The notes under the pieces are model-generated. The model made no database searches. It had not been told where the DNA came from and was given only the letters and a program-made list of their open reading frames with translations. Positions 38,714-47,258 of a stretch of 64,000 bases of DNA are shown here, piece by piece (positions within the stretch are counted from its first letter, which is position 1; every line of letters begins with the position of its first letter). The stretch lies in assembly GCA_036525185.1 (NCBI GenBank), contig DATDAW010000030.1, forward strand, positions 1 to 64,000, written 5' to 3'. The position numbers and the translations under genes are program-made. The DNA comes from DATDAW01 sp036525185. GTDB lineage: Bacteria > Verrucomicrobiota > Verrucomicrobiia > Chthoniobacterales > DASVRZ01.

Positions 38714-38826
38714 ATCACGCAGAAGCCTCCGCTCCTGTTGTCGAAGAGATGATCGCTTTAGGCGTTCCTGCTGAAAATGACAGCAATCTTCCCACATCGG
38801 AACTCGTTCTTGGAAGCCCGTCATGA
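38710..38826 (+). CDS. Small doubly coupled ORF, 38 residues
   Basis: A GTG at 38710 overlaps the previous stop (GTGA), and the TGA at 38824-38826 overlaps the next start (ATGA at 38823), so the frame fills the 109-base gap exactly between two genes. The product (start MNHAEASAPVVEEMIALGV) has no known motif. Filling the gap with coupling at both ends is the only support; a leaderless spacer read by chance is the alternative. Confidence 0.35.
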   Translation: MNHAEASAPVVEEMIALGVPAENDSNLPTSELVLGSPS

Positions 38827-39569
38827 TTGATTCAACCCGAACTACCCAACATCGTGAACGCTACGTCCCTGCGTGGGGCCCAGAGCAATTTATTGTGCCG
38901 TTGCTGGACGGGCGGATTCGGGAATTGTTCTCCCGGTATGGTGGTCGTCCGGCTTCGGCCGCGCGGGCGCTTGATGTGGGCTGCGGAGCGCAACCGTTTC
39001 GTTCTATGATTGAGGCGGCGGGATATAGCTATGCCTCCGTGGACGTGGTTCAGAACGCGAATGGGAATGTGGATTTCATTGGAGCGATTGATGAGCCGTT
39101 GCCCATAGCCCTGGCCAGCGAAGCACCTTATGATTTTTTACTGTGCACGGAAGTCCTCGAACACGTGGTCGATTGGCCCATCGCCTTTGCCAACCTAACT
39201 CGTCTGCTTACTCCTGATGGGCGATTGCTCGCGACGTGTCCTCATTTTTATCCTTTGCATGAGGTGCCCTACGATTTTTGGCGGCCAACGCCTTTCGCCC
39301 TGCGACATTTCGCTGCAAAGAATGATTTGGAAGTGGAGGTTCTCGAGCAAGGCGGTGGGCCTTGGGAAGTGCTGGGAACGTTGCTTGGGGAGGCGCATGC
39401 TTATCCCTCCACCCGACGGTTCTCCGATCGCTGCCTGGCCTGGTTGGGGCGTCAGGCACGCCGTGCGTTGCTGCGTGTGCTGCAATCGGGTTGGCTCCCC
39501 AGTCGCGTGGAGCTTCGCGGTCCCTATTATTTGAGTAATGTGGCTGTCTTCAGGAAGCGCGTAAAATGA
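38823..39569 (+). CDS. Class I SAM-dependent methyltransferase
   Basis: 248 residues. D51-VGCGAQPF is the S-adenosylmethionine site (motif I) and VLEHVVDWPIAFANLTRLL with TPDGRLLATCPHFYP are the later Methyltransf_11 motifs. Within a glycan locus it probably methylates a sugar hydroxyl. It could instead cap the chain and be read by the Wzt C-terminal domain; that is inference. The 231 bases after it hold no gene. Confidence 0.88.
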   Translation: MIDSTRTTQHRERYVPAWGPEQFIVPLLDGRIRELFSRYGGRPASAARALDVGCGAQPFRSMIEAAGYSYASVDVVQNANGNVDFIGAIDEPLPIALASEAPYDFLLCTEVLEHVVDWPIAFANLTRLLTPDGRLLATCPHFYPLHEVPYDFWRPTPFALRHFAAKNDLEVEVLEQGGGPWEVLGTLLGEAHAYPSTRRFSDRCLAWLGRQARRALLRVLQSGWLPSRVELRGPYYLSNVAVFRKRVK

Positions 39570-39800
39570 GCAGCCCATTTGCATACGCCTTAAGGAACTT
39601 GCCATCAAACGGGGTTGCGGATTCGTTGATAGCTCTCTTTGCTTGCTTCCGATAGTAATTCGTATTAAGACTTCCGGGCGGAATTCACCACGCGAAGCTC
39701 GGGTTTTCTACGATCGAGCGGGCAATCGAGAATTCCGACTATCGTGGTAGCTGCGCCGTATTTCGCCTCGTTGACTGTTTCGCGGCTTCGCTGATTTCTC

Positions 39801-40721
39801 ATGGCTCTGGCATTCCACATTCTTGCGCATAAAGACCCCACGCAGGTCGAGCGACTCGTACGCGCCATTTTGCGGCCCGAAAATACGCTGATTCTTCACA
39901 TCGATCGCCGAGCGCCTCGTTCGTTGCATACGCTTGGCCAGCGTCTAGCATCGACCCACCCAAATGTGGTCCTACAACGTCCCCGCGTAGTCCTTTGGGG
40001 GGGATCCGAGGTGGCCCGTCTACCCGTCGAGGCGATTTCGCTGGCCCTTCGTTCGAAGCAAGCCTGGACTCACTTCATCAACCTTTCTGGTCAGTGCTTC
40101 CCTCTCAAACCCATTGAGGAGATCGCCTCAGTGCTGGCGACTCGGGCGGACATATCATACCTAACTTGGTTTGATCCACGTGCAAGCCGCCTATGGAGCA
40201 ATGCGGAAGAGCGGGTGGCATACACTTACTATTGGTGGACCTGGGTTCACTGGATCATGACGCGTCCCGGACTCGGTCGCCAGATGCGAAGGAGGCTAAA
40301 GTGGGGTGAGAGGACAATCCCGATGCGCCGCCATCCGCCGAGGAACTTCGCAGATGGGTTTAGATACTATGGAGGTTCAAACTGGGCGATGCTCGCCCGC
40401 CCCGCTGGTGAGCATCTTGTGAGTGATCCAGCCTGTCAGCGCTTGCTGCGTTGGTGCCGCAATGCCTGCAATAGTGATGAGATTTTTCTTGCTACCGCAT
40501 TGCGGGGCGGAACTTGGGATGGCGCGTGCCAGAACGAGAATTTTCACGAAATAGATTTCCCGAAAGGCGCTATCAATCCGCGTGTTTTCACCATGGCCGA
40601 TCTTCCACGGCTGCTGGCGAGTCCCGCGTTCTTTGCTCGGAAATTTGATATCGCCGCCGACGCCGCGATTCTGGACGCGCTGGAATCCCGTCTTCAACCC
40701 TCCCGGCGACAGTTGGCATGA
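39801..40721 (+). CDS. GT14-like glycosyltransferase (core-2/I-branching family)
   Basis: 306 residues. AFHILAHKDPTQVERLVRAI and LILHIDRRAP begin the family, then a WGGSEVARLPVEAI segment and INLSGQCFPLKP, the conserved branching-enzyme motif. YYGGSNWAMLARPAGEHL is the second block. Eukaryotic relatives add N-acetylglucosamine or xylose branches; bacterial members often add xylose or GlcNAc, but the donor here is unknown. It has no neighbour overlap. Confidence 0.88.
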   Translation: MALAFHILAHKDPTQVERLVRAILRPENTLILHIDRRAPRSLHTLGQRLASTHPNVVLQRPRVVLWGGSEVARLPVEAISLALRSKQAWTHFINLSGQCFPLKPIEEIASVLATRADISYLTWFDPRASRLWSNAEERVAYTYYWWTWVHWIMTRPGLGRQMRRRLKWGERTIPMRRHPPRNFADGFRYYGGSNWAMLARPAGEHLVSDPACQRLLRWCRNACNSDEIFLATALRGGTWDGACQNENFHEIDFPKGAINPRVFTMADLPRLLASPAFFARKFDIAADAAILDALESRLQPSRRQLA

Positions 40722-40736
40722 TTTTAGTTTACAACA

Positions 40737-41657
40737 ATGAGCTCTCCAAAACTCTGCACCGCCTGCAATGAAACCTATGCCCTTGGAGCCGCCGTGGCGA
40801 TTTGTTCCGCACTGCGAAGAATACCTGAAACTTCTCCAGAAGCGACCATCTATGTCCTCGACGGCGGAATGCGCAAGCGTACCTGGAAAAAATTGTCAGC
40901 CTCGATTCTCCGGATTGGACGCCGCTGCCAACTGGTACGCCTCAAACCCGAAATGGCTCGTTTTGCAGGGCTTCCGCAGGACTGGGGATCAAGCGTGATG
41001 ACCTATGCGAGGCTTGCACTACCCGAGTTGGTGGACGAGGAGCGATTGATCTATTTGGACGCCGATCTGGTGGTGCAAACAGATGTGACAAAACTGGCGA
41101 CGCTTGATCTCGAAGGAAATGTGGTCGCGGCTGCCAGGGATGTCATTACTGAAACACTAGGCAATGAAAATCTCCCCATGGACGAGTTTAACCTCCGTGC
41201 TGACGCAGCTTACCTTCAAGCAGGGCTGCTCGTAATCGACCTGCCGCGCTGGAGACGTGAAAATGTGAGTGAACGCGTCCTAAAATACCTCCGGACATGG
41301 CCCGACAACGCTCAGTTCTGGGATCAGAGTGCATTGAATGTTATTTTGTACGGGCGCTGGAAGGCACTTCCCGACACATGGAACATGCCAGCGTGGTGGG
41401 CCGAGCAAAACAAACAACCGTGCCACCTCAACGGCGAAGTCCTCCATTTCGTCGGTCCAAATAAGCCTTGGCTTCTCGGATACCACCAGGGCGCGGCAGC
41501 AAATCGATTCTTCGAGGAAGTTCGGACAACAAATTGGGGAACATGGAAGCCGAACCGATTGCGTTTCGCAGCGAAATGGTGCCGATATCGAATAACGCAA
41601 ACTCTTGCTGAAATTCGCAGCAAGGCCTGCCATCCGAAGACGGTTTCGTCCCCGTGA
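40737..41657 (+). CDS. GT8 family glycosyltransferase
   Basis: 306 residues. CTACNETYALGAAVAICSAL starts the family, RLIYLDADLVVQTDVTKLA carries D108-A-D110, and FWDQSALNVILYGRW plus HFVGPNKPW are the GT8 acceptor and metal-ligand motifs. These are retaining transferases related to LgtC and glycogenin. It follows the GT14 gene by 15 bases. Confidence 0.92.
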   Translation: MSSPKLCTACNETYALGAAVAICSALRRIPETSPEATIYVLDGGMRKRTWKKLSASILRIGRRCQLVRLKPEMARFAGLPQDWGSSVMTYARLALPELVDEERLIYLDADLVVQTDVTKLATLDLEGNVVAAARDVITETLGNENLPMDEFNLRADAAYLQAGLLVIDLPRWRRENVSERVLKYLRTWPDNAQFWDQSALNVILYGRWKALPDTWNMPAWWAEQNKQPCHLNGEVLHFVGPNKPWLLGYHQGAAANRFFEEVRTTNWGTWKPNRLRFAAKWCRYRITQTLAEIRSKACHPKTVSSP

Positions 41658-41724
41658 AAGCCACCGAAGGCGACGAATTTGAGCAGGGCGAATTCAACCC
41701 CAGGTGAAGTCCTAAGATATTGCT

Positions 41725-42840
41725 GTGTCCACAAATAGACGCCATGGATCGGACGCTCACTCTGCCGCGGTAGATGTTGCAGGTTTGCCGCAGCAACAAG
41801 ACATCCATGCCCGTATTGGCATGAAAAACGAAGTCCGACCGGACAAAAACGAACGCCGTCTGACCATCCGTTGGATCAGGCATCATTCCATGCAACCGTT
41901 CTCCTCGGAAGAAGACTCCGCATTTCTCGATCGAAGTGGGATTACCTACGGGAAAAGTGTCTTTTCTTCGGATGTCCTTTTGTCCCATTCCCTGGCCAGC
42001 GCGCGTTTGAGACTGTTGCGACACATTTTCTTTTGGAAAAAGTTTCTCGTTTGGACGAACGAACCGCGCTTCGACACCACGCCGCCCGCCGTCAAAGCTC
42101 GGAACGTGCGCGTGATGAACGTCTATTCGGGCGACGTCTTTTGGCACAATCTACATTTCCTGGGCGCGTACCACAATTCCTACCACGTCAACCTTGGCAT
42201 CGATATCGGCGCGTTTCCGGGCCGCGAACTCTCCGCCCACGAAGTTGAGAGCCGGCCGCGTTTTTGTGCGGCGGTGTTCAGCTACCGCGACCCCGGGGAG
42301 AGCGCGCTTTATATCGACGGGCAAGACGTGGATCTGAACGCGAGGCGCCAGTCGCTCGCGCTCGAACTCTACCGGAGGGGACTGGCCGATATCTCGGGCA
42401 AAGACTGGCCCTCGGAAGTCGAGATTATCGAGAATTCGGGCTGGGGATTCTCGGGTAGCGGCCATTGGTGGACGCGCAAGCTTGAGCTACTGCAACAATA
42501 CCGCTTCAACCTCTGCTATGAGAATACCGTGGCGCCGCATTACTGCACCGAGAAGATCTGGCACGCCATCGCCGCCGGATGCCTGCCGATTTACTATGGG
42601 AAGGGCACGCGGATTTACGACACATTCCCGCGCGGAAGCTTCATCGATGGCAGCGAATACGAGTCGAATGAAGCGCTCATCGAGTTTCTGCTAGGTCTCA
42701 GCCCTGCCGAGCACGCGCTGCGCTATAACCAATGCCTCGGCGCGATGCGCAAGGCCTGCGCCGCGAAGGCGGCGAAGCCGGATTGGAGATTGGAGATCAT
42801 CTGGCGCTTTGCCAGGAAAGTGAGGGAATTATGCCAATGA
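41725..42840 (+). CDS. GT10-like (fucosyltransferase family) glycosyltransferase
   Basis: 371 residues from a GTG at 41725. An ATG at 41821 is a plausible alternative, since the first ~32 residues look unstructured and no ribosome site is evident before 41725. The GT10 block is clear: YRFNLCYENTVAPHYCTEKI, then GCLPIYYGKGTRIYDTFP and GSFIDGSEY. Upstream, NVYSGDVFWHNLHFLG is not diagnostic. It is the second GT10-like gene in the window. Its end overlaps the next frame by 4 to 10 bases. Confidence 0.87.
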   Translation: MSTNRRHGSDAHSAAVDVAGLPQQQDIHARIGMKNEVRPDKNERRLTIRWIRHHSMQPFSSEEDSAFLDRSGITYGKSVFSSDVLLSHSLASARLRLLRHIFFWKKFLVWTNEPRFDTTPPAVKARNVRVMNVYSGDVFWHNLHFLGAYHNSYHVNLGIDIGAFPGRELSAHEVESRPRFCAAVFSYRDPGESALYIDGQDVDLNARRQSLALELYRRGLADISGKDWPSEVEIIENSGWGFSGSGHWWTRKLELLQQYRFNLCYENTVAPHYCTEKIWHAIAAGCLPIYYGKGTRIYDTFPRGSFIDGSEYESNEALIEFLLGLSPAEHALRYNQCLGAMRKACAAKAAKPDWRLEIIWRFARKVRELCQ

Positions 42841-43748
42841 TTAGCATCTCCATTCCGGCGTTCAACGCCGGACGCTATCTCGGGGCGACACTCGACTCCA
42901 TTCGTTCACAGACGTTCGCCGATTGGGAGCTGATCGTCGTTGAAGACGGCTCCCGCGATGAGACGGAAGCGCTGGTGTGCGCTTTCGCGACAACGGTGAA
43001 TCAATCCGTCCGGTATGTTCGCCATGAAAAAAACAAAGGACTGCCAGCCACGCGGAACACGGGGATCGAAAACGCCCGGGCTGAGTGGATTGCCCTGCTC
43101 GACAGTGACGATCTCTGGACTCCCGGGCATCTTTCCGGCCTCGTAGCAGCCGCCGACCGGCACCCCGGGGCCTTGCTCGTCCATTCCGGCTCCATTCTTT
43201 TCGAAAGTGATTCCGGCGCCGAGCTGGAGACCCGCGCTCCAAAGCTGGAGCATCTCTCGTCATTTCCCCGATCCCTTTTCGTTGCCGACTACATCATTCA
43301 ACCGTCGTCCGTCATGATAAAGAAATCGCTTTGGGAACGCGTCGGCGGATTTGACCCAGCGTTTCGCTATGTCGAGGACCGGGAAATGTGGGTGCGTTGC
43401 GCCCGCTCCGGGGCCACTTTCGCGTTCACCGGTAGCAACAGTTGCCTCTATCGCAAACACGCATCGGCCCTTTCGACGCATAGCGCAGAAATGGCAGAAG
43501 CGTCTGCACAAGTTTTCGATCGCCACCTTGATTGGGAAGCCATTCCCGATTCGATTAGGCGCACGCGAGCATCGGAAGCCTGGGCTGCGGCGGGAAAATT
43601 GCGGCAGCGACGCGACCCTCTGCGTGCGGCAGATCATTTCACAAAGGCCTGCGGGGTCCAATGGCGGGCCGAATGGTGGCTGAGGAGTGTGCTTTGCCGG
43701 CTTACTACCCTCCTCCCCCATCGAATGGTCGAACGCTTAACACTTTGA
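42831..43748 (+). CDS. GT2 family glycosyltransferase
   Basis: The frame opens at 42732, but the preferred start is ATG 42831 or ATG 42837 (the latter overlaps the previous stop as ATGA). GAGGGA lies at 42822-42827. About 305 residues. ISISIPAFNAGRYL, IVVEDGSRDETEAL and ALLDSDDLWTPGHL supply the family motifs, with the metal site LDSDD. RYVEDREMWVRCA is the acceptor-side motif. A closely similar GT2 occurs at 35.5 kb. Confidence 0.9.
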   Translation: MPMISISIPAFNAGRYLGATLDSIRSQTFADWELIVVEDGSRDETEALVCAFATTVNQSVRYVRHEKNKGLPATRNTGIENARAEWIALLDSDDLWTPGHLSGLVAAADRHPGALLVHSGSILFESDSGAELETRAPKLEHLSSFPRSLFVADYIIQPSSVMIKKSLWERVGGFDPAFRYVEDREMWVRCARSGATFAFTGSNSCLYRKHASALSTHSAEMAEASAQVFDRHLDWEAIPDSIRRTRASEAWAAAGKLRQRRDPLRAADHFTKACGVQWRAEWWLRSVLCRLTTLLPHRMVERLTL

Positions 43749-44908
43749 AACTCCTGTTTTTATGCGCATCCGTTGAGCCCGGCCGTGACGGTGTCGGCGA
43801 CTACACGCGCCGCGTCGCGACCGAGTGCGCTGCTCGCAACCACGAAGCCGCTATTGTCGCCCTTAACGACGAGCACAGCGCTGGAGCGTCCGACGAGAAC
43901 GACGACGGCGTCCGCATCCTGCGGCTGTCGCGGGATTTGTCATGGAAAGAGCGGATTTCGAGAACCATCGCGCGAGTCACCGACGTCGGCCCAGATTGGA
44001 CGAGCTGGCAATTTGTACCATACGGATATCATCCAAAGGGACTGTCGCAGCCGGCCTTACTCGATCTCGCCAGCGCTCTTGGCCGCGCACGCGGTCACAT
44101 TATGTTTCATGAGCTTTGGAATGACCTCGCTATCGGTGAATCCACTCGTCTAAAACTCATTGGGTGGATGCAACGGCGCGGTATTCTTAAATTTCTCAAA
44201 CACCTGGCCCCTGTCCTCGTGCATACGTCCAACGAAGCTTACGCTGCTGTTCTCACTCGAGAGAATTATCATGCACGCGTTCTGCCGCTGTTTGGAAATG
44301 TGCCCATCGCCGCTGCACCCTCTCCCGTGTGCCGGGCAAAAACACTTAGCTTTCTGCCCGCCCCGCAACCTCTGGAGGATCGGGGCGGCGACCCATTTTT
44401 CATTGGCGTGACATTCGGCACCTTGCATCCTCAATGGAAATCAGAAGCGACAGCCGCGTGGATGCGTAAGACGGCTGCCGAACTCGGCCGGCAACCAGCA
44501 TTACTCATCTCCGGGCGTGCCGGAGCCAACGCTGTAATTGTTAAAACCGTTTTTTCAAACGCAGGCATCGCCACCGTCGAAACCGGGGAACAGGACGCCA
44601 ATACTATCTCCACGATTCTTCAGGGTGCGGATATCGGCATCGTGTCCAGTCCATGGGCGCTCGTCGGCAAAAGCGGCGCGGCTTCCGCGATGCGTGATCA
44701 CGGTCTGCCCGTGGTCGTTCCCCGCGATGACTGGCGGCTTCAGAAAGGTCCCATTTCGGGCCCTCCACGGGATTCATTGCTCGCTCGCCTGGCTGATCTC
44801 GCCACCCCGGAAGCGACCCTGCGTTGGCTCGCGCTGCGGCAGGCACCACGGTCCAGGCTCTCGCCTGTCGTCGACGATTTCCTTGGTCAACTGGAAAAGG
44901 CTCGATGA
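43745..44908 (+). CDS. GT4-like glycosyltransferase, divergent donor site
   Basis: The frame is open from 43661, but the first natural start is TTG at 43745, whose TTGA overlaps the previous stop, and no ATG occurs near the fold's first strand (KLLFLCASVEPGRDGVGDY). About 387 residues. The donor site region reads SSPWALVGKSGAASAMRDHGLPVVVP, lacking E-x7-E, so activity is uncertain. Its donor domain opens with a GVTFGTLHPQW segment. It is followed closely by a mini-frame of 14 codons (44905-44949) and then another GT4 gene. Confidence 0.7.
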   Translation: MKLLFLCASVEPGRDGVGDYTRRVATECAARNHEAAIVALNDEHSAGASDENDDGVRILRLSRDLSWKERISRTIARVTDVGPDWTSWQFVPYGYHPKGLSQPALLDLASALGRARGHIMFHELWNDLAIGESTRLKLIGWMQRRGILKFLKHLAPVLVHTSNEAYAAVLTRENYHARVLPLFGNVPIAAAPSPVCRAKTLSFLPAPQPLEDRGGDPFFIGVTFGTLHPQWKSEATAAWMRKTAAELGRQPALLISGRAGANAVIVKTVFSNAGIATVETGEQDANTISTILQGADIGIVSSPWALVGKSGAASAMRDHGLPVVVPRDDWRLQKGPISGPPRDSLLARLADLATPEATLRWLALRQAPRSRLSPVVDDFLGQLEKAR

Positions 44909-44977
44909 GACAAATCCTCATGCCGTATTTGTTCGGCACTCCGCACTAACCTCTACCGCACGACTCCCATCAGAATA

Positions 44978-46012
44978 TTGTTAAACAGTTACGTTTTCGC
45001 TCCCCTTGTCGGCGGAATCGAAACCGTGTCCGCCCTTCTAGCGCAGGCTTTCGTTTCAAAGGGGCACGAAGTTGCTGTGGTGACTCAAACACCAGCCGCC
45101 ACGGCGTCCGAGCCGAGCCGCAACTACCAGGTCCTGCGCCAGCCGTCTCCCCAACAACTGATGACCATCACGGCATGGTGTGATGTCTTCTTTCAGAATA
45201 ATATCAGCTTGCAAGGAATCTGGCCTTTGGCGTTGAAAAGAAAACCCTGGATAGTTACTCATCAGACATGGATAGCGCGGGACGACGGTACGCGGAACTG
45301 GAGAGATCAATTGAAGCGATCTTTGTTACCCTTCGGAACATCGGTTGCGATCAGTCCGGCCATTGCCTCACAGTTGCCGGTCCCTTCTCTCGTCATCCCT
45401 AATCCGTATGACGAATCTGTTTTCACGATCGATCCGATCATACGGAGGGATCGCGATCTGATCTTTGTGGGTCGCCTGGTAAGCTCGAAAGGCGTCGACC
45501 TTCTCCTTGAAGCGCTAAGCGCACTGCGCCTCAAAGGGCTGCGTCCCACTACGACCATTGTCGGCGCCGGACCCGAACTGGATCATCTAAAGGAAATGGC
45601 CATTGCAAATAGCTTGGAGGATCAGGTGGAATTCGCAGGAAAACTCGGCGGCAAACCACTTGCCACTATATTGAGCCGCCACAGAATTCTGGTCGTCCCG
45701 TCCCGCTGGCAAGAGCCCTTCGGCGTCGTTGCCTTGGAAGGAATTGCCTGTGGCTGCGCCGTGATTGGCTCTAACGGTGGTGGCCTTCCAGACGCTATCG
45801 GCCCCTGCGGTATTACGTTTGAAAACAACGACTCATCGGCCATGGCTCGCGCCATTGAAGAGCTCGTAACCAATCCTGACCGAATTGGAGCATTGCAGAA
45901 ACCCCGGCAGGAGCATCTTCAGAGACACAGTTCAAAAGTTATTGCCAGCGACTATTTGAAACTATTTTTATCGGTTCTTGGACGCAACGGCCAGCACAAT
46001 CCGCCCATATGA
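44978..46012 (+). CDS. GT4 family glycosyltransferase (start uncertain)
   Basis: About 344 residues. The only standard start in the 5' part of the frame is TTG 44978, yet the coding sequence seems to begin a few codons earlier: upstream in frame reads IRI before LLNSYVFAPLVGGIETVS, matching typical GT4 openings. Either a rare ATC/ATA start or a lost ATG is implied. PNPYDESVF, VGRLVSSKGVDLLLEA and the intact E-x7-E in SRWQEPFGVVALEGIACG are all present. It ends with an ATGA overlap on the next gene. Confidence 0.85.
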   Translation: MLNSYVFAPLVGGIETVSALLAQAFVSKGHEVAVVTQTPAATASEPSRNYQVLRQPSPQQLMTITAWCDVFFQNNISLQGIWPLALKRKPWIVTHQTWIARDDGTRNWRDQLKRSLLPFGTSVAISPAIASQLPVPSLVIPNPYDESVFTIDPIIRRDRDLIFVGRLVSSKGVDLLLEALSALRLKGLRPTTTIVGAGPELDHLKEMAIANSLEDQVEFAGKLGGKPLATILSRHRILVVPSRWQEPFGVVALEGIACGCAVIGSNGGGLPDAIGPCGITFENNDSSAMARAIEELVTNPDRIGALQKPRQEHLQRHSSKVIASDYLKLFLSVLGRNGQHNPPI

Positions 46013-47244
46013 TTCTGTTCTCACACCCCACGGGAAATGCCAATGTCCGGAACGCCGCTCTTGGGCTGCAGCGGTCCGGCTTGTTAGGCGAATTCTGGAC
46101 CTGTGTTTGCAACCGCAGTGATTCCCGGCTGGACCGTCTATTGCCCCCCAGTCTGTCGCGTCAGTTGCGCCGCCGCAAATATCCTGCTGAACTGGAACCG
46201 CTTATCCGTACCCAACCGTTCCGGGAAATCGGTCGCCTCCTGTCCTCACGCGCCGGTCTTTCATTTGCCGTCCGGCATGAAACAGGTCCGTTCAGTGTTG
46301 ATGCGGTCTATCGATCACTGGACCATCGGGTGAGCAGAAGACTTCGAACCACCGAGTTTAGCGCAGTTTACAGCTATGAAGACGGTGCCGAATTTACGTT
46401 CCGTGAGGCTGCAAAACGTAACGTGCGCCGTTTTTACGATCTTCCAATTGGCTACTGGAAGGCCGCTCGCAAGCTCCTACTGGAAGAAGCGGCATCGGAA
46501 CCGGACTGGGCCATGACGCTCATCGGCAATCGAGATAGTGCGGAAAAGACCGCACGCAAAGATGCCGAACTCGAGCTGGCGGATGTGATCCTGGTCGCCA
46601 GTTCTTTCACAAAAAAAACGCTGGAAACGGCTTCTCCATTTCGTGGGAAAGTGGTTGTGATCCCTTACGGGGCGCCGTGTCCGCAGAATATCGATCACCG
46701 CGCTCCGCGGCGAGATGGCGGCGCACTAAAAGTCCTGTTCGTGGGCTCCTTGCAACAACGCAAAGGCCTCAGTTATTTGTTTCGAGCGATAAAGGAACTC
46801 GGGAATTCAGCGACATTAACCGTTATTGGAACACCCCCGGCCGTCGAGTGCCCCGCTTTAACGCGAGCACTCGAAACGGCGCGCTGGATCAGCACATGCG
46901 CGCATGACGAAGTACTCACCGAAATGACCAGGCACGATGTGTTTGTCTTTCCATCGCTATTCGAAGGGTTTGGGCTGGTTCTGCTTGAAGCACTCGCGAT
47001 GGGTTTGCCAATCATTGCGACTGCGCATACTGCTGCGCCGGATATTATCCAGGACGGAGTCGAAGGTTTTATTGTCCCGATTCGTTCCAGCGAAGCCATT
47101 GCCGAGCGTCTACTCATGTTGCACCGCGACCGGGACCGGCTGGATGCAATGTCCAGCGCTGCACGAATACGTGCCACGCAATTCCGATGGGAGTCCTATC
47201 AAAAAAACCTGGCAACCGCCGTTGGCTGTTCCCTAACAAGCTAG
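46009..47244 (+). CDS. GT4 family glycosyltransferase
   Basis: 411 residues. MILFSHPTGNANVRNAALGL opens the acceptor domain, VLFVGSLQQRKGLSYLFRAI the donor domain, and SLFEGFGLVLLEALAMGLP holds E-x7-E. The long middle part (~60-180) is larger than the family norm. It overlaps the upstream gene by 4 bases and is 14 bases before the next gene. Confidence 0.92.
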   Translation: MILFSHPTGNANVRNAALGLQRSGLLGEFWTCVCNRSDSRLDRLLPPSLSRQLRRRKYPAELEPLIRTQPFREIGRLLSSRAGLSFAVRHETGPFSVDAVYRSLDHRVSRRLRTTEFSAVYSYEDGAEFTFREAAKRNVRRFYDLPIGYWKAARKLLLEEAASEPDWAMTLIGNRDSAEKTARKDAELELADVILVASSFTKKTLETASPFRGKVVVIPYGAPCPQNIDHRAPRRDGGALKVLFVGSLQQRKGLSYLFRAIKELGNSATLTVIGTPPAVECPALTRALETARWISTCAHDEVLTEMTRHDVFVFPSLFEGFGLVLLEALAMGLPIIATAHTAAPDIIQDGVEGFIVPIRSSEAIAERLLMLHRDRDRLDAMSSAARIRATQFRWESYQKNLATAVGCSLTS

Positions 47245-47258
47245 CACTCATTTCTCAG

